Of a DNA stretch of 64,000 nucleotides, positions 56,740 to 64,000 are shown in pieces (positions within the stretch are counted from its first letter, which is position 1; every line of letters begins with the position of its first letter). Made by a program: the position numbers and the translations under genes. The stretch is from JAZPYZ01 sp045544455 (GTDB lineage: Bacteria; Bacillota; Clostridia; Oscillospirales; Acutalibacteraceae), in contig JAZPYZ010000014.1 of NCBI GenBank assembly GCA_045544455.1, forward strand, positions 36,852-100,851, given 5' to 3'. The notes under the pieces were generated by a model. That model was given only the letters and a program-made list of their open reading frames with translations. It was not told where the DNA came from and ran no database searches.

Positions 56740-57305
56740 TGTCCCAACCTCCTTTCGGCGGTGAGAGCGGCGATCAGTCCGATCGCCGCGCAGGCGATAA
56801 TAGCCCAAATGATCGGCACGTTCAAAAATGCCGTCGTAACAAACGCTACTGCCATTACCACGTAGGAGACAATGCCTTTCGGACATTTGGTATACATCGA
56901 CCAAAGTGCTTTTAGAACCAAAGCCAACACGCCGGCGCGAATACCGAAAAAGGCATATTGTACTGCCAGGATATCGGCGAATTCGCGCAATACCAACGAT
57001 ATCAGCGAAATGATGATAAATGAGGGAAGAACCACCCCGAGTGTGCACAACATCGCGCCGAAAAAGCCGGCGGTGCGATATCCGACAAACGTGGCGGAAT
57101 TGATTGCAATGGGGCCGGGTGTAGATTCGGCAATTGCGATGATCTCTAAAATGTCATCGTCGGTTATCCATTGACGTTTTTCCACCACTTCTCTTTGAAT
57201 CAGCGGAATCATAGCGTAACCGCCGCCAAAGGTGAAAGCACCGATTTTCAAAAAGGTGGTAAACAGTATCCAAAGCCGTTTGGCTTTGCTTTGGGATTGT
57301 TCCAT
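56736..57305 (-). CDS. chrA: Chromate transporter-family protein, first half-size subunit
   Basis: 189 aa. Same domain as its partner: FLKIGAFTFGGGYAMIPLIQRE, AESTPGPIAINSATFVGY and GVVLPSFIII. It is translated first from a leader with AAGGAG before the ATG. The two proteins are similar in the first 110 residues and differ at their C-terminal ends. Confidence 0.9.
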   Translation of the reverse strand: MEQSQSKAKRLWILFTTFLKIGAFTFGGGYAMIPLIQREVVEKRQWITDDDILEIIAIAESTPGPIAINSATFVGYRTAGFFGAMLCTLGVVLPSFIIISLISLVLREFADILAVQYAFFGIRAGVLALVLKALWSMYTKCPKGIVSYVVMAVAFVTTAFLNVPIIWAIIACAAIGLIAALTAERRLGQ

Positions 57306-57340
57306 CGTGCATCTCCTTGTCTTATAACGAATACGTGTTT

Positions 57341-57368
57341 ATTTTACCAAAATAATGGTAGATGTCAA
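57341..57368 (-). promoter_or_regulatory. Promoter of the chromate-transporter pair
   Basis: TTGACA, 16 nt, TAAAAT on the minus strand. TACCA-N6-TGGTA fills the spacer and could be an operator. The divergent GH127 promoter starts 12 bp away. Confidence 0.62.
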
Positions 57369-57379
57369 GCGATTTGTAC

Positions 57380-57408
57380 TTGTAAACAAAAGGGGTATGT
57401 GCTATACT
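57380..57408 (+). promoter_or_regulatory. Promoter of the GH127 gene
   Basis: TTGTAA, 17 nt ending TGTGC, then TATACT. Confidence 0.65.
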
Positions 57409-57450
57409 GAGGGGGACAAAGCCATACGTGGCGAAAAAGGGGATAGGACC

Positions 57451-59430
57451 ATGAGTAAAGCAACCCAAACGGTGTATGCACCCAACACGGTCAACTATAT
57501 GCGCGTCGGCACCGATCGACTGTTTATTGATGATAACGCGAGGGTGTCGTTTGATGGCCCGATCGATCAAACCATGCGGTATATTGAAAAAATCCAAATG
57601 TTGGATCCGGTAGTATGGGCACGTTTTGTAGAACAGTTCCGTCTGCAACACGATATCAAGAACTACGGTTGGAAAGGGGAATACTGGGGCAAAATGATGC
57701 GCGGCGCCACGTTCGTGTACGCGTATACCCGTAATCCTGAATTGTTCCGGACGTTGCGTGAGACGGTGGAGGATATGCTGACCACCATCGAGGATACTGG
57801 CCGTATTTCGTCCTATCCGGCGGACAAAGAGTTCCGGGGTTGGGACGTGTGGTGCCGTAAATATGTGTTGCTCGGTTTGCAATATTTTATGGAGATCTGC
57901 GACGATAACGAGTTGAATCAACGCATCATCGCGTCGCTCGAAGCACAGGTCGGTTATATCATGAGCAAGATCGGTTCTCCCGACGAGGGGAAAACCCCGA
58001 TCACCCGTACCGCCAGCGTGTGGCGCGGACTGGCATCGTCGTCGTTGTTGGAACCGGTGGTGCGCTTGTATGCACTTACCAAAAAGAAAGAATACCTGGA
58101 TTTTGCCGAACATATCATCGAATGCGGCGGTACCACGGTTGCGAATATTTTTAAACTCGCGTATGAGGACAAAACCGATCCGTATCAGTATCCGATCACC
58201 AAAGCGTATGAGATGATCTCTTGCTTTGAAGGCTTGCTCGAATATTATCGTGCGACCGGTATTGAAAAATACAAAACCACGGTCATCAATTTTGCGCGCC
58301 GGCTCGGTAAGACCGATATTACCATTATCGGTAGCGCCGGTTGTACGCATGAGTATTTTGACCATGCCGCCGCTCGCCAAACCGATACCGCCTACCAAGG
58401 CATCATGCAGGAAACCTGCGTGACGGTGACCTGGATGAAATTCTGTATGCAGGTGCTGGCGTTGACCGGTGATCCCACCTTTGCGGATTATTTTGAACAA
58501 TCGTTGTATAACGCGTATCTTGGCGCAGTCAACACCGAACAAAACGTGGATAAACTGGTATTGGACAAATTCCCGGATGCGGTTTTGGAACCGCTGCCGT
58601 TTGACAGTTACGCTTCGTTGCTGCCCAACACGCGCGGTCGCGGCATCGGCGGTTTGCAACTGATGGCAGACAACCATTATTACGGTTGTTGTGCTTGTAT
58701 CGGCGCGGCCGGTATCGGTATGACCAATAAGGTCGCCGTGATGCTGAGCGAAACCGGCGTGACCGTCAACCTGTACGAAAACGGCACTGTCCGTACCGTG
58801 ACGCCGTCCGGCAAACCGTTGACGCTTACGTTGACAACCGATTATCCGCGTGACGGGCAGATCGATATCGCGGTCGATACCGACGACACCGCCGCGTTCG
58901 ATATCGCGTTGCGTGTTCCGGCTTGGAGTGTCAACACCGCCCTTTCGGTTAACGGAACCGACATGACGGTGGATGCCGGTTACACGACGATTCGCCGCGT
59001 CTGGAACACCGGTGACACGATTTCGTTGTCGCTCGATATGCGCACGCAGGTGTTGCGCCCGGTGTCCAATCCACGCGATATCATTTTCGTAGATATTATC
59101 TGGCAGGACAACTACGTGCCGGCTAAAGTGGTGGAAGAAACCCCGGAAGCCAAATATCATTTAGCGCTTCGCCGTGGCCCGTTGGTGCTCGCTCGCGATG
59201 CGCGACTCGACGGCACGATCGATCAGGCGATCGACGTAGCATGCGATGAGGACGGGTATGTAGAACTGGCACCGGCGAATAGTGCGACGTTTAATACGTT
59301 GGTCAATTTCACCGTGCCGCAACCCGACGGTTCTGCTTTCACGGTGATCGACTATGCCTCGGCTGGTAAGACGTGGGATGAGCGTTCGAAATACGCTTGT
59401 TGGTTGCCGACGAAGGAATACTGGAAATAA
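57451..59430 (+). CDS. Glycoside hydrolase family 127 (beta-L-arabinofuranosidase type)
   Basis: 659 aa, no signal peptide, so it acts on imported oligosaccharides. The alpha/alpha barrel includes YGWKGEYWGKMMRGATF, MQETCVTVTWMKFCMQVLALTGDP (the Glu of QETC is the probable acid/base) and YYGCCACIG, where the Cys cluster corresponds to the zinc-bound nucleophile region. C-terminal beta-sandwiches follow. GH127 members remove beta-L-arabinofuranose from plant glycans; related activities exist. Single gene, divergent from the chrA pair. Confidence 0.88.
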   Translation: MSKATQTVYAPNTVNYMRVGTDRLFIDDNARVSFDGPIDQTMRYIEKIQMLDPVVWARFVEQFRLQHDIKNYGWKGEYWGKMMRGATFVYAYTRNPELFRTLRETVEDMLTTIEDTGRISSYPADKEFRGWDVWCRKYVLLGLQYFMEICDDNELNQRIIASLEAQVGYIMSKIGSPDEGKTPITRTASVWRGLASSSLLEPVVRLYALTKKKEYLDFAEHIIECGGTTVANIFKLAYEDKTDPYQYPITKAYEMISCFEGLLEYYRATGIEKYKTTVINFARRLGKTDITIIGSAGCTHEYFDHAAARQTDTAYQGIMQETCVTVTWMKFCMQVLALTGDPTFADYFEQSLYNAYLGAVNTEQNVDKLVLDKFPDAVLEPLPFDSYASLLPNTRGRGIGGLQLMADNHYYGCCACIGAAGIGMTNKVAVMLSETGVTVNLYENGTVRTVTPSGKPLTLTLTTDYPRDGQIDIAVDTDDTAAFDIALRVPAWSVNTALSVNGTDMTVDAGYTTIRRVWNTGDTISLSLDMRTQVLRPVSNPRDIIFVDIIWQDNYVPAKVVEETPEAKYHLALRRGPLVLARDARLDGTIDQAIDVACDEDGYVELAPANSATFNTLVNFTVPQPDGSAFTVIDYASAGKTWDERSKYACWLPTKEYWK

Positions 59431-59440
59431 GAACATACAA

Positions 59441-59471
59441 AAAACCGCTATGCATCAGCATAGCGGTTTTC
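59441..59471. terminator. Bidirectional terminator between GH127 and cysK
   Basis: A 13-bp perfect stem AAAACCGCTATGC and complement with loop ATCA, A- and T-ends, between converging genes. Confidence 0.9.
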
Positions 59472-59473
59472 GA

Positions 59474-60406
59474 TTATTCGTTAAACATGGTGGTCGATAA
59501 ATACCGATCGCCGGTGTCGGGTAACAACACCACAATGCGTTTGCCGACATTTTCGGACCGTTTGGCAACCGTTATCGCGGCGTGTAACGCAGCGCCGGAA
59601 GAGATACCGACGAGAATCCCTTCTCGTTTAGCGATCAACCGTCCGGCGGCATAGGCTTGTTCGGTGGTGACGGGGATAATTTCGTCATACGCGGCCGTGT
59701 CCAACACATCCGGTACGAAACCGGCACCGATCCCTTGTAACCCGTGTGCGCCGGAGTTGCCGCCTGACAACACCGGTGAATCGGCCGGTTCCACAGCGAC
59801 GATTCGAACAGACGGTTTTTGCGATTTGAGATATTGCGCTACACCGGTAATGGTGCCGCCGGTACCGACGCCGGCAACGAATATATCAACCGTGCCGTCG
59901 GTATCGTTCCAAATTTCCGGACCGGTGGTATCGAAATGAGCTTTGGGGTTAGCCGGATTAACAAATTGACCGGCAACAAAACTGTCCGGAATTTCGGTGG
60001 CGAGTGCATGAGCCCGTTCGATCGTGCCGGTCATGCCTTTCGCACCGTCGGTCAGTACCAGTTCGGCACCGTAAGCGGTCATCAACAGACGCCGTTCCAT
60101 CGACATGGTGTCCGGCATAACGATGATCACGCGATAGCCGCGTGCGGCCGCCACAGCCGCCAGTCCGATGCCGGTATTACCGGAAGTCGGTTCGATGATG
60201 ACCGAATCGGGGGTGAGCGTTCCGTCTCGTTCTGCCTGATCGATCATCGCTTTCGCAACGCGATCTTTAACCGAACCGGCCGGGTTGCATCGTTCTAATT
60301 TAGCAAGCAAGGTAGCGCTAAGTGCCTGCTCTTGCTCGATATGCGTCAGTTGTAACAGGGGGGTGTTGCCGATCAATTGATCGACCGATGTGTAGATGCG
60401 CGCCAT
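59474..60406 (-). CDS. cysK: Cysteine synthase A (O-acetylserine sulfhydrylase)
   Basis: 310 aa. PLP lysine Lys47 in NPAGSVKDR, the phosphate loop GTGGT, the substrate loop TSGNTG and the C-terminal Ser in LLPDTGDRYLS. It makes cysteine from O-acetylserine and sulfide. GGAGG is before the ATG. Single gene with its own promoter. I see no T-box or S-box in its short leader. Confidence 0.96.
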   Translation of the reverse strand: MARIYTSVDQLIGNTPLLQLTHIEQEQALSATLLAKLERCNPAGSVKDRVAKAMIDQAERDGTLTPDSVIIEPTSGNTGIGLAAVAAARGYRVIIVMPDTMSMERRLLMTAYGAELVLTDGAKGMTGTIERAHALATEIPDSFVAGQFVNPANPKAHFDTTGPEIWNDTDGTVDIFVAGVGTGGTITGVAQYLKSQKPSVRIVAVEPADSPVLSGGNSGAHGLQGIGAGFVPDVLDTAAYDEIIPVTTEQAYAAGRLIAKREGILVGISSGAALHAAITVAKRSENVGKRIVVLLPDTGDRYLSTTMFNE

Positions 60407-60435
60407 GCAAAACGCCTCCTTGAAAAGATGCTAAA

Positions 60436-60465
60436 ATCGTAGCACACGCCGCCTTGAATTGTCAA
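60436..60465 (-). promoter_or_regulatory. Promoter of cysK
   Basis: TTGACA, 18 nt, TACGAT on the minus strand. Confidence 0.6.
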
Positions 60466-60510
60466 TAGGGGACAAGGTGAGATTTTTTGTCAAACGATCC
60501 CTCGCAAGGC

Positions 60511-60539
60511 TTGCCAATTGGCGGAAAATTTGCTATAAT
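60511..60539 (+). promoter_or_regulatory. Promoter of the GpsA-like dehydrogenase gene
   Basis: TTGCCA, 17 nt ending TTTGC, then TATAAT. Confidence 0.7.
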
Positions 60540-60571
60540 AATTATAATATTAAGAGAAACGAGGGAATCGT

Positions 60572-61624
60572 ATGGCGGTCGTGACGATTATCGGTGCCGG
60601 GGTAATGGGATCTGCGTTGACGTTCCCGGCCAGAGAAAACGGGCACGAAGTGCGTTTAGTCGGTACGCATCTGGATCGCAAGATCATCCAAACCGCTATC
60701 CGTACCAACCGCCATCCCAAATTTGATATCGATTTTCCGGCCGGCATTCGTTTTTTCCAGATCGAAAAGGTGCAAGAGGCCATCAACGGTGCGGACGTGG
60801 TAATCGGCGGTATTAATAGCAACGGCGTGGACTGGTTCGGCGATATGATTTTGCCGTTGGTGCCGTCGTCGGTGGCGGTGTTGACCGTGACCGAAGGGTT
60901 GATGGATACGTCTAACGGGAAACTGTTGACCTATCCTGAAATTTGGAAACAAAAGATGGATGCCATCGGTAAGCAGTTGTCTATCAATGCTATGGGCGGT
61001 CCGTGTATCAGTTACGAACTGGTGGCCCACGATCATACCGAAGTGACCTTCTGTGGGCCGGACATGGAAACGTTGAAGAAACTTCGCTCGATCATGACCA
61101 CCGATTATTTCCATATCAGTTTATCGACTGATGTCGTCGGGGTAGAAAGTGCCTCGGCACTTAAAAACGGATATGCGCTCGGCATTGCGTTGACCATCGG
61201 ACTCAACCAAAAAGAATACGGTGTGCGCAGTCGTCAACATTTCAATTCACAGGCGGCGATGTTCGGTCAATGTGTGAAGGAGATGTATCAACTGCTCACC
61301 TATCAGGGCGCGGCCTCGGTGGAGAATCTGGCGGTCGGCCTGGGTGACTTGTATAGTGCGGTTTACGGTGGCCGCACCAGACGCGTTGGCATTCTGCTCG
61401 GTCGCGGATTGGATGTGGATGAAGCGAAAGCACAACTCGATGGCGTCACGCTCGAATCGTTGGTGGTGGCGGTGCGTATTGCACGCGCCATTCGCAACCG
61501 GGCGGCGGTCGGCAGCGTGGACTTAAAAGATTTTCCGCTGTTGATCCATATCGGTGAGATATTGACCGACAAAGCGGCGGTTAATATTCCGTGGGAATCG
61601 TTTGTGTATCAAGAATCTAAATAA
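60572..61624 (+). CDS. GpsA-like NAD(P)-dependent dehydrogenase
   Basis: 350 aa. Rossmann glycine motif GAGVMG (8-13), then the C-terminal helical domain with a conserved Lys in SALKNGYALGIALT and the late GRTRRVGILLGRG. The layout follows glycerol-3-phosphate dehydrogenase, but GAGVMG in place of GAGSWG, and INSNGVDWFGDMILP in the substrate region, set it apart from standard GpsA. It may make glycerol-3-phosphate or reduce another phosphorylated sugar. Own promoter and terminator. Confidence 0.8.
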   Translation: MAVVTIIGAGVMGSALTFPARENGHEVRLVGTHLDRKIIQTAIRTNRHPKFDIDFPAGIRFFQIEKVQEAINGADVVIGGINSNGVDWFGDMILPLVPSSVAVLTVTEGLMDTSNGKLLTYPEIWKQKMDAIGKQLSINAMGGPCISYELVAHDHTEVTFCGPDMETLKKLRSIMTTDYFHISLSTDVVGVESASALKNGYALGIALTIGLNQKEYGVRSRQHFNSQAAMFGQCVKEMYQLLTYQGAASVENLAVGLGDLYSAVYGGRTRRVGILLGRGLDVDEAKAQLDGVTLESLVVAVRIARAIRNRAAVGSVDLKDFPLLIHIGEILTDKAAVNIPWESFVYQESK

Positions 61625-61630
61625 GGATAT

Positions 61631-61661
61631 AAAAAAGACCGCCACAAGGCGGTCTTTTTTA
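61631..61661. terminator. Bidirectional terminator between the dehydrogenase and RluA genes
   Basis: A 13-bp perfect stem AAAAAAGACCGCC and complement with loop ACAA. Confidence 0.93.
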
Positions 61662-62633
61662 TTTGTTGGTGGTGATACGTCCGCTTTCAAACAAGGGGAC
61701 AAACCATACGTCGTTGAGTGTGAAAGTTTGTCCGTTGAGATAGGATAATTCATCGGCCGGTGTCGTAAAATCAAACTGCAAGCGATAGGAGCATAACGCC
61801 TGTTTGGTGAAACCGGTTGATTGGTTGAGTTGATTGGTTCCGTATTTGCCGTCACCGAGCAAAGGGTGCCCAATAGAAGCGAGATGTGCCCGGATTTGAT
61901 GGGTGCGTCCGGTCAATAATTCGATTTCCAGCAACGATAAGTTGTTTTTCTGTGCCAATACGCGATATCGCGTGGCGATACTGCGTGAATGAGCACCGGG
62001 TGCGCGGTCGATGTATACGCGGTTTTGCGATTCGTTTTTCGTCAAAAAGCCTTCCAGCGTATCCTGCTCTTTCGGCATGGTCCCATGTACGATGCATAGA
62101 TAGTGTTTGTGAATTTCGCGGTCGCGCAACTTTTGGTTCAGGATCCGTAAAGCAACCGCTGTTTTCGCCGCAATCACGATTCCGCAAGTGTTGCGGTCGA
62201 TTCGATTGACCAATGCCGGCGCAAAGGCGTTTTCGGCCTCGGGATCGTATTCGCCCTTTTCGAATAAATAGCGTTGAATGCGGAATAATAACGTGTCGCG
62301 ATATTCGTTTTCGTCCGGATGTACCAACAACCCGATCGGTTTGTTCAGTAACAGAATATGGTCGTCTTCATATACCACGTCCAGTTGTTTCGAAGCGTAC
62401 AAAAATTCGTGGGTGGTGGGGCGTTGTTCCAGAAACTCGTCTTTCACATATAAGGTAACCACGTCACCGGGTTGTAACCGGTCGGAGGCCTGGCATCGTT
62501 TCCCGTTGATCTTAATGTCTTTTTTGCGAATGTGCTTATACATGATAGAGGTAGGTAGGTTAAAAAACGTTTTGGTCAAGAATTTATCCAGCCGTTGACC
62601 GGCGTCGTTTTTTCCTATCGTCAAGGTCTTCAT
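61659..62633 (-). CDS. RluA-family pseudouridine synthase (RluC/RluD type)
   Basis: 324 aa. An S4 domain (about 1-65) precedes the synthase domain. The active motif is NRIDRNTCG (143-151) with catalytic Asp146; the usual first His is Asn here. GRTHQIRAHLASIGHPLLGD is the second signature. The ATG at 62633, after GGAAGGAG, fits the family start; the longer frame runs into the tRNA-Lys promoter. It is one of two RluA proteins in the window, and its target uridine is not known. Confidence 0.92.
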   Translation of the reverse strand: MKTLTIGKNDAGQRLDKFLTKTFFNLPTSIMYKHIRKKDIKINGKRCQASDRLQPGDVVTLYVKDEFLEQRPTTHEFLYASKQLDVVYEDDHILLLNKPIGLLVHPDENEYRDTLLFRIQRYLFEKGEYDPEAENAFAPALVNRIDRNTCGIVIAAKTAVALRILNQKLRDREIHKHYLCIVHGTMPKEQDTLEGFLTKNESQNRVYIDRAPGAHSRSIATRYRVLAQKNNLSLLEIELLTGRTHQIRAHLASIGHPLLGDGKYGTNQLNQSTGFTKQALCSYRLQFDFTTPADELSYLNGQTFTLNDVWFVPLFESGRITTNK

Positions 62634-62675
62634 ACGCGGGCTCTCCTTCCTTTTGAAATAAAAATAAAAAAAGTG

Positions 62676-62704
62676 TTGACAAATGCCGTTTAGTTGGATA
62701 TAAT
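62676..62704 (+). promoter_or_regulatory. Promoter of tRNA-Lys
   Basis: TTGACA, 17 nt, TATAAT, both hexamers perfect. Confidence 0.85.
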
Positions 62705-62729
62705 AATTGAGCACTTGTGAGTGAGACAT

Positions 62730-62805
62730 GAGCCATTAGCTCAGTTGGTAGAGCATTTGACTTTTAATCAAAGGGTCCGGAGTTCGAGTCTCCGATGGCT
62801 CACCA
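62730..62805 (+). tRNA. tRNA-Lys (anticodon TTT)
   Basis: 76 nt with an encoded CCA. Acceptor GAGCCAT/ATGGCTC. Anticodon stem TTTGA/TCAAA with loop CTTTTAA (anticodon at 62763-62765). Confidence 0.97.
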
Positions 62806-62812
62806 CAATGGG

Positions 62813-62846
62813 AAACGCCGCAATCTTCGGATTGCGGCGTTTTTGT
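62813..62846. terminator. Terminator of tRNA-Lys (also serves metA)
   Basis: A 13-bp perfect stem AAACGCCGCAATC and complement with loop TTCG and a T-run. Confidence 0.92.
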
Positions 62847-62850
62847 TGTA

Positions 62851-63765
62851 TTACCGAATCGCGTTGATGTCGTAAGGAGTTTGCTGATACACGAAATAGT
62901 TCAGCCAATTCGAGAATAATAAGTTCGCATGACTGCGCCACCGTAGCGGTGGCGTGTTTTCCGGATTGTTATCCGGGAAATAGTGTTGCGGTATCTCCGG
63001 GTTGAGTCCGCGCTCGATATCGCGCGCGTATTCTTTCGCTAACGTCAATCGATCGTATTCGCAGTGCCCGGTTACGAAGATTTGTCGCGCATCGGCCGCC
63101 GCCACAATAGCAACGCCGGCTTCATCCGAATCGGCCAGGATCTGGAGTTCCGGGTGATGGTACACATCCGGCACCAGTTCGGTGTGGCGCGAGTGCGGCA
63201 TATAGAAGATCTCGTCAAATCCACGCATCAGCGGATGTGTCAGATCTAAGGTGCGATGGGGGAATACGCCGGACAGTTTTTTATTAAGCGCTTGTTTCTC
63301 TATATTATAATGATGATAAAGGCCGGCTTGAGCGCCCCAGCAGATATGCAAAGTCGAGTAGACGTTGGTGACACTCCAATCCATGATTTCGCACAGTTCG
63401 TCCCAGTAATCCACCTTATCAAAATGCATCGTCTCGACCGGCGCGCCGGTGATAATCATGCCATCGTATTTGTGGTTCTTAATTTGATTAAAGGTATTAT
63501 AGAACTCCAACAAATGTGCCTTGGCAGTGTTTTTGGAAACGTGTGTAGCGGTTTGCAACAAATCCACGTCTACCTGAAGCGGCGAGTTACCGAGCAGACG
63601 CAAAAGTTGCGTTTCGGTTTCGATTTTGGTGGGCATCAGGTTGAGAATCAATATTTGAAGCGGACGGATATCTTGTTTGGATGCCCGTTCTTCGCTCATG
63701 ACAAAGATGTTCTCCGACTCCAGGATTTTTCGAGCCGGCAGGTGATTGGGAATCTTAATAGGCAT
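62851..63765 (-). CDS. metA: Homoserine O-acetyltransferase MetA
   Basis: 304 aa, MetA (not MetX) fold. Catalytic Cys142 in HICWGAQAG, His/Glu in TGHCEYDR. Residue 111 is Glu (ITGAPVET), which in characterised MetA proteins selects acetyl-CoA over succinyl-CoA, so the product should be O-acetylhomoserine. This is the first committed step to methionine. AAAGGAG precedes the ATG. The leader is only about 40 nt, so no SAM riboswitch is present. Confidence 0.95.
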   Translation of the reverse strand: MPIKIPNHLPARKILESENIFVMSEERASKQDIRPLQILILNLMPTKIETETQLLRLLGNSPLQVDVDLLQTATHVSKNTAKAHLLEFYNTFNQIKNHKYDGMIITGAPVETMHFDKVDYWDELCEIMDWSVTNVYSTLHICWGAQAGLYHHYNIEKQALNKKLSGVFPHRTLDLTHPLMRGFDEIFYMPHSRHTELVPDVYHHPELQILADSDEAGVAIVAAADARQIFVTGHCEYDRLTLAKEYARDIERGLNPEIPQHYFPDNNPENTPPLRWRSHANLLFSNWLNYFVYQQTPYDINAIR

Positions 63766-63812
63766 GGTAAACTCCTTTTATAGAATAAGGATAATATTCA
63801 TACAGTAAACAC

Positions 63813-63841
63813 AGTATAACAAAAGACGACTAGGGTTTCAA
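63813..63841 (-). promoter_or_regulatory. Promoter of metA
   Basis: TTGAAA, 17 nt ending TTTGT, then TATACT on the minus strand. Confidence 0.68.
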
Positions 63842-63898
63842 GATTTTTTTAATTTTTTTAAAAAAGATGTTGACAAGGGAGAAATGATGTGATATTAT
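63842..63898 (+). promoter_or_regulatory. Ribosomal RNA operon promoter with A/T-rich upstream element
   Basis: TTGACA (63870-63875), 17 nt ending TGTGA, TATTAT (63893-63898). Upstream are phased A- and T-tracts (63842-63866) like a UP element. Confidence 0.82.
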
Positions 63899-63903
63899 AG
63901 TCA

Positions 63904-64000
63904 GGCGCTCGAAAAACGGGAGCGCAAAAGGACCTTGAAAATTAAACAACACAAAGAACGAATTAACTACCCGTTAATTCAAGATTCAGAGAAATCTGGA
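63904..64000 (+). other. Leader of a 16S-23S-5S rRNA operon (16S begins beyond the window)
   Basis: After the promoter come a GCGCTC/GAGCGC hairpin, CCTTGAAAATTAAACA, which is typical of clostridial rrn leaders, and the hairpin GAATTAAC-TACCC-GTTAATTC (63960-63980). The 16S start itself is not reached. Confidence 0.75.

Noticed and set aside
57322..59160. A 612-codon open frame on the minus strand
   Set aside because: It lies entirely opposite the GH127 gene, its product is rich in His, Arg and Gln with no family resemblance, and it has no ribosome site. It is a shadow of the coding strand.
63766..63812. SAM or T-box riboswitch before metA
   Set aside because: The leader is only about 40 nt and AT-rich; too short for either.

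Overview
The window reads as a chromosomal segment of an anaerobic, endospore-forming member of the Clostridia, most likely an uncultured Oscillospiraceae/Ruminococcaceae-type organism. The basis is the gene content: a yabM-mazG-rqcP-yabP-yabQ-divIC-yabR sporulation/division block, a PdaA-like spore-cortex deacetylase, a type III glutamine synthetase, HemZ, a DUF4364 protein, GatCAB, and a PerR plus reverse-rubrerythrin peroxide-defence pair. Genus is not decided by what can be read here. Most of the window is moderately GC-rich, dense and operon-like, with many ATGA stop/start overlaps. One AT-rich insert of about 1.5 kb stands out next to a tRNA-Asp/tRNA-Thr pair.

Layout. 1-4.3 kb: the end of lspA, an RluD-type pseudouridine synthase, glnA (type III) and lexA; the glnA-lexA gap holds a candidate small RNA. 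4.4-7.0 kb: an M23 peptidase with LysM and G5 domains, and PdaA. 7.0-10.5 kb: a minus-strand operon of two GT8 glycosyltransferases and two PlsC acyltransferases. 10.6-12.5 kb: a membrane-anchored XRE regulator, a MarR regulator and a DUF4364 protein. 12.7-14.8 kb: pyrR, a lipoprotein and a LamG surface protein. 14.9-23.7 kb: gatCAB running into a drug/metabolite exporter, a PfkB sugar-phosphate kinase, a GH106-like glycosidase and a PHP phosphatase. 23.7-26.6 kb: a three-part LicD/TagF cell-wall enzyme. 26.7-29.5 kb: a PepSY lipoprotein, rubrerythrin, perR and apgM. 29.6-31.5 kb: two subunits of a sodium-pumping decarboxylase without the catalytic alpha subunit. 31.6-37.9 kb: pcrA, dtd, a metallo-beta-lactamase-fold hydrolase, hemZ, a nucleoside kinase-like protein and a zinc-ribbon protein. 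38.0-42.9 kb: the sporulation/division cluster with an HU gene inside it. 43.0-46.6 kb: fumarase alpha, an RNA methyltransferase, a lipid kinase and a HAD phosphatase. 46.7-48.7 kb: tRNA-Asp, tRNA-Thr, repeat structures, two gene remnants and an AT-rich sugar isomerase gene. 48.8-55.2 kb: PHP and Cof phosphatases, a PRTase-like protein and three transporters (NSS, SulP, YeiH). 55.3-64.0 kb: tRNA-Leu with duplicated flanks, a VOC protein, a chromate-transporter pair, GH127, cysK, a GpsA-like dehydrogenase, an RluA enzyme, tRNA-Lys, metA, and the promoter and leader of an rRNA operon whose 16S gene begins beyond the window.

How the parts fit. Much of the window serves cell-envelope and spore construction. 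GH106, GH127, PfkB and the sugar isomerase point to plant-polysaccharide sugars as food. PerR and reverse rubrerythrin fit a strict anaerobe. CysK, MetA (with the acetyl-CoA-type Glu111) and the SulP/YeiH pair cover sulfur-amino-acid supply and anion movement. The signals most worth following are the strand-biased small RNA between glnA and lexA, the tRNA-3'-end duplications at two or three loci, the altered decarboxylase beta subunit, the PRTase-like protein without its acidic motif, and the GT8/acyltransferase operon.
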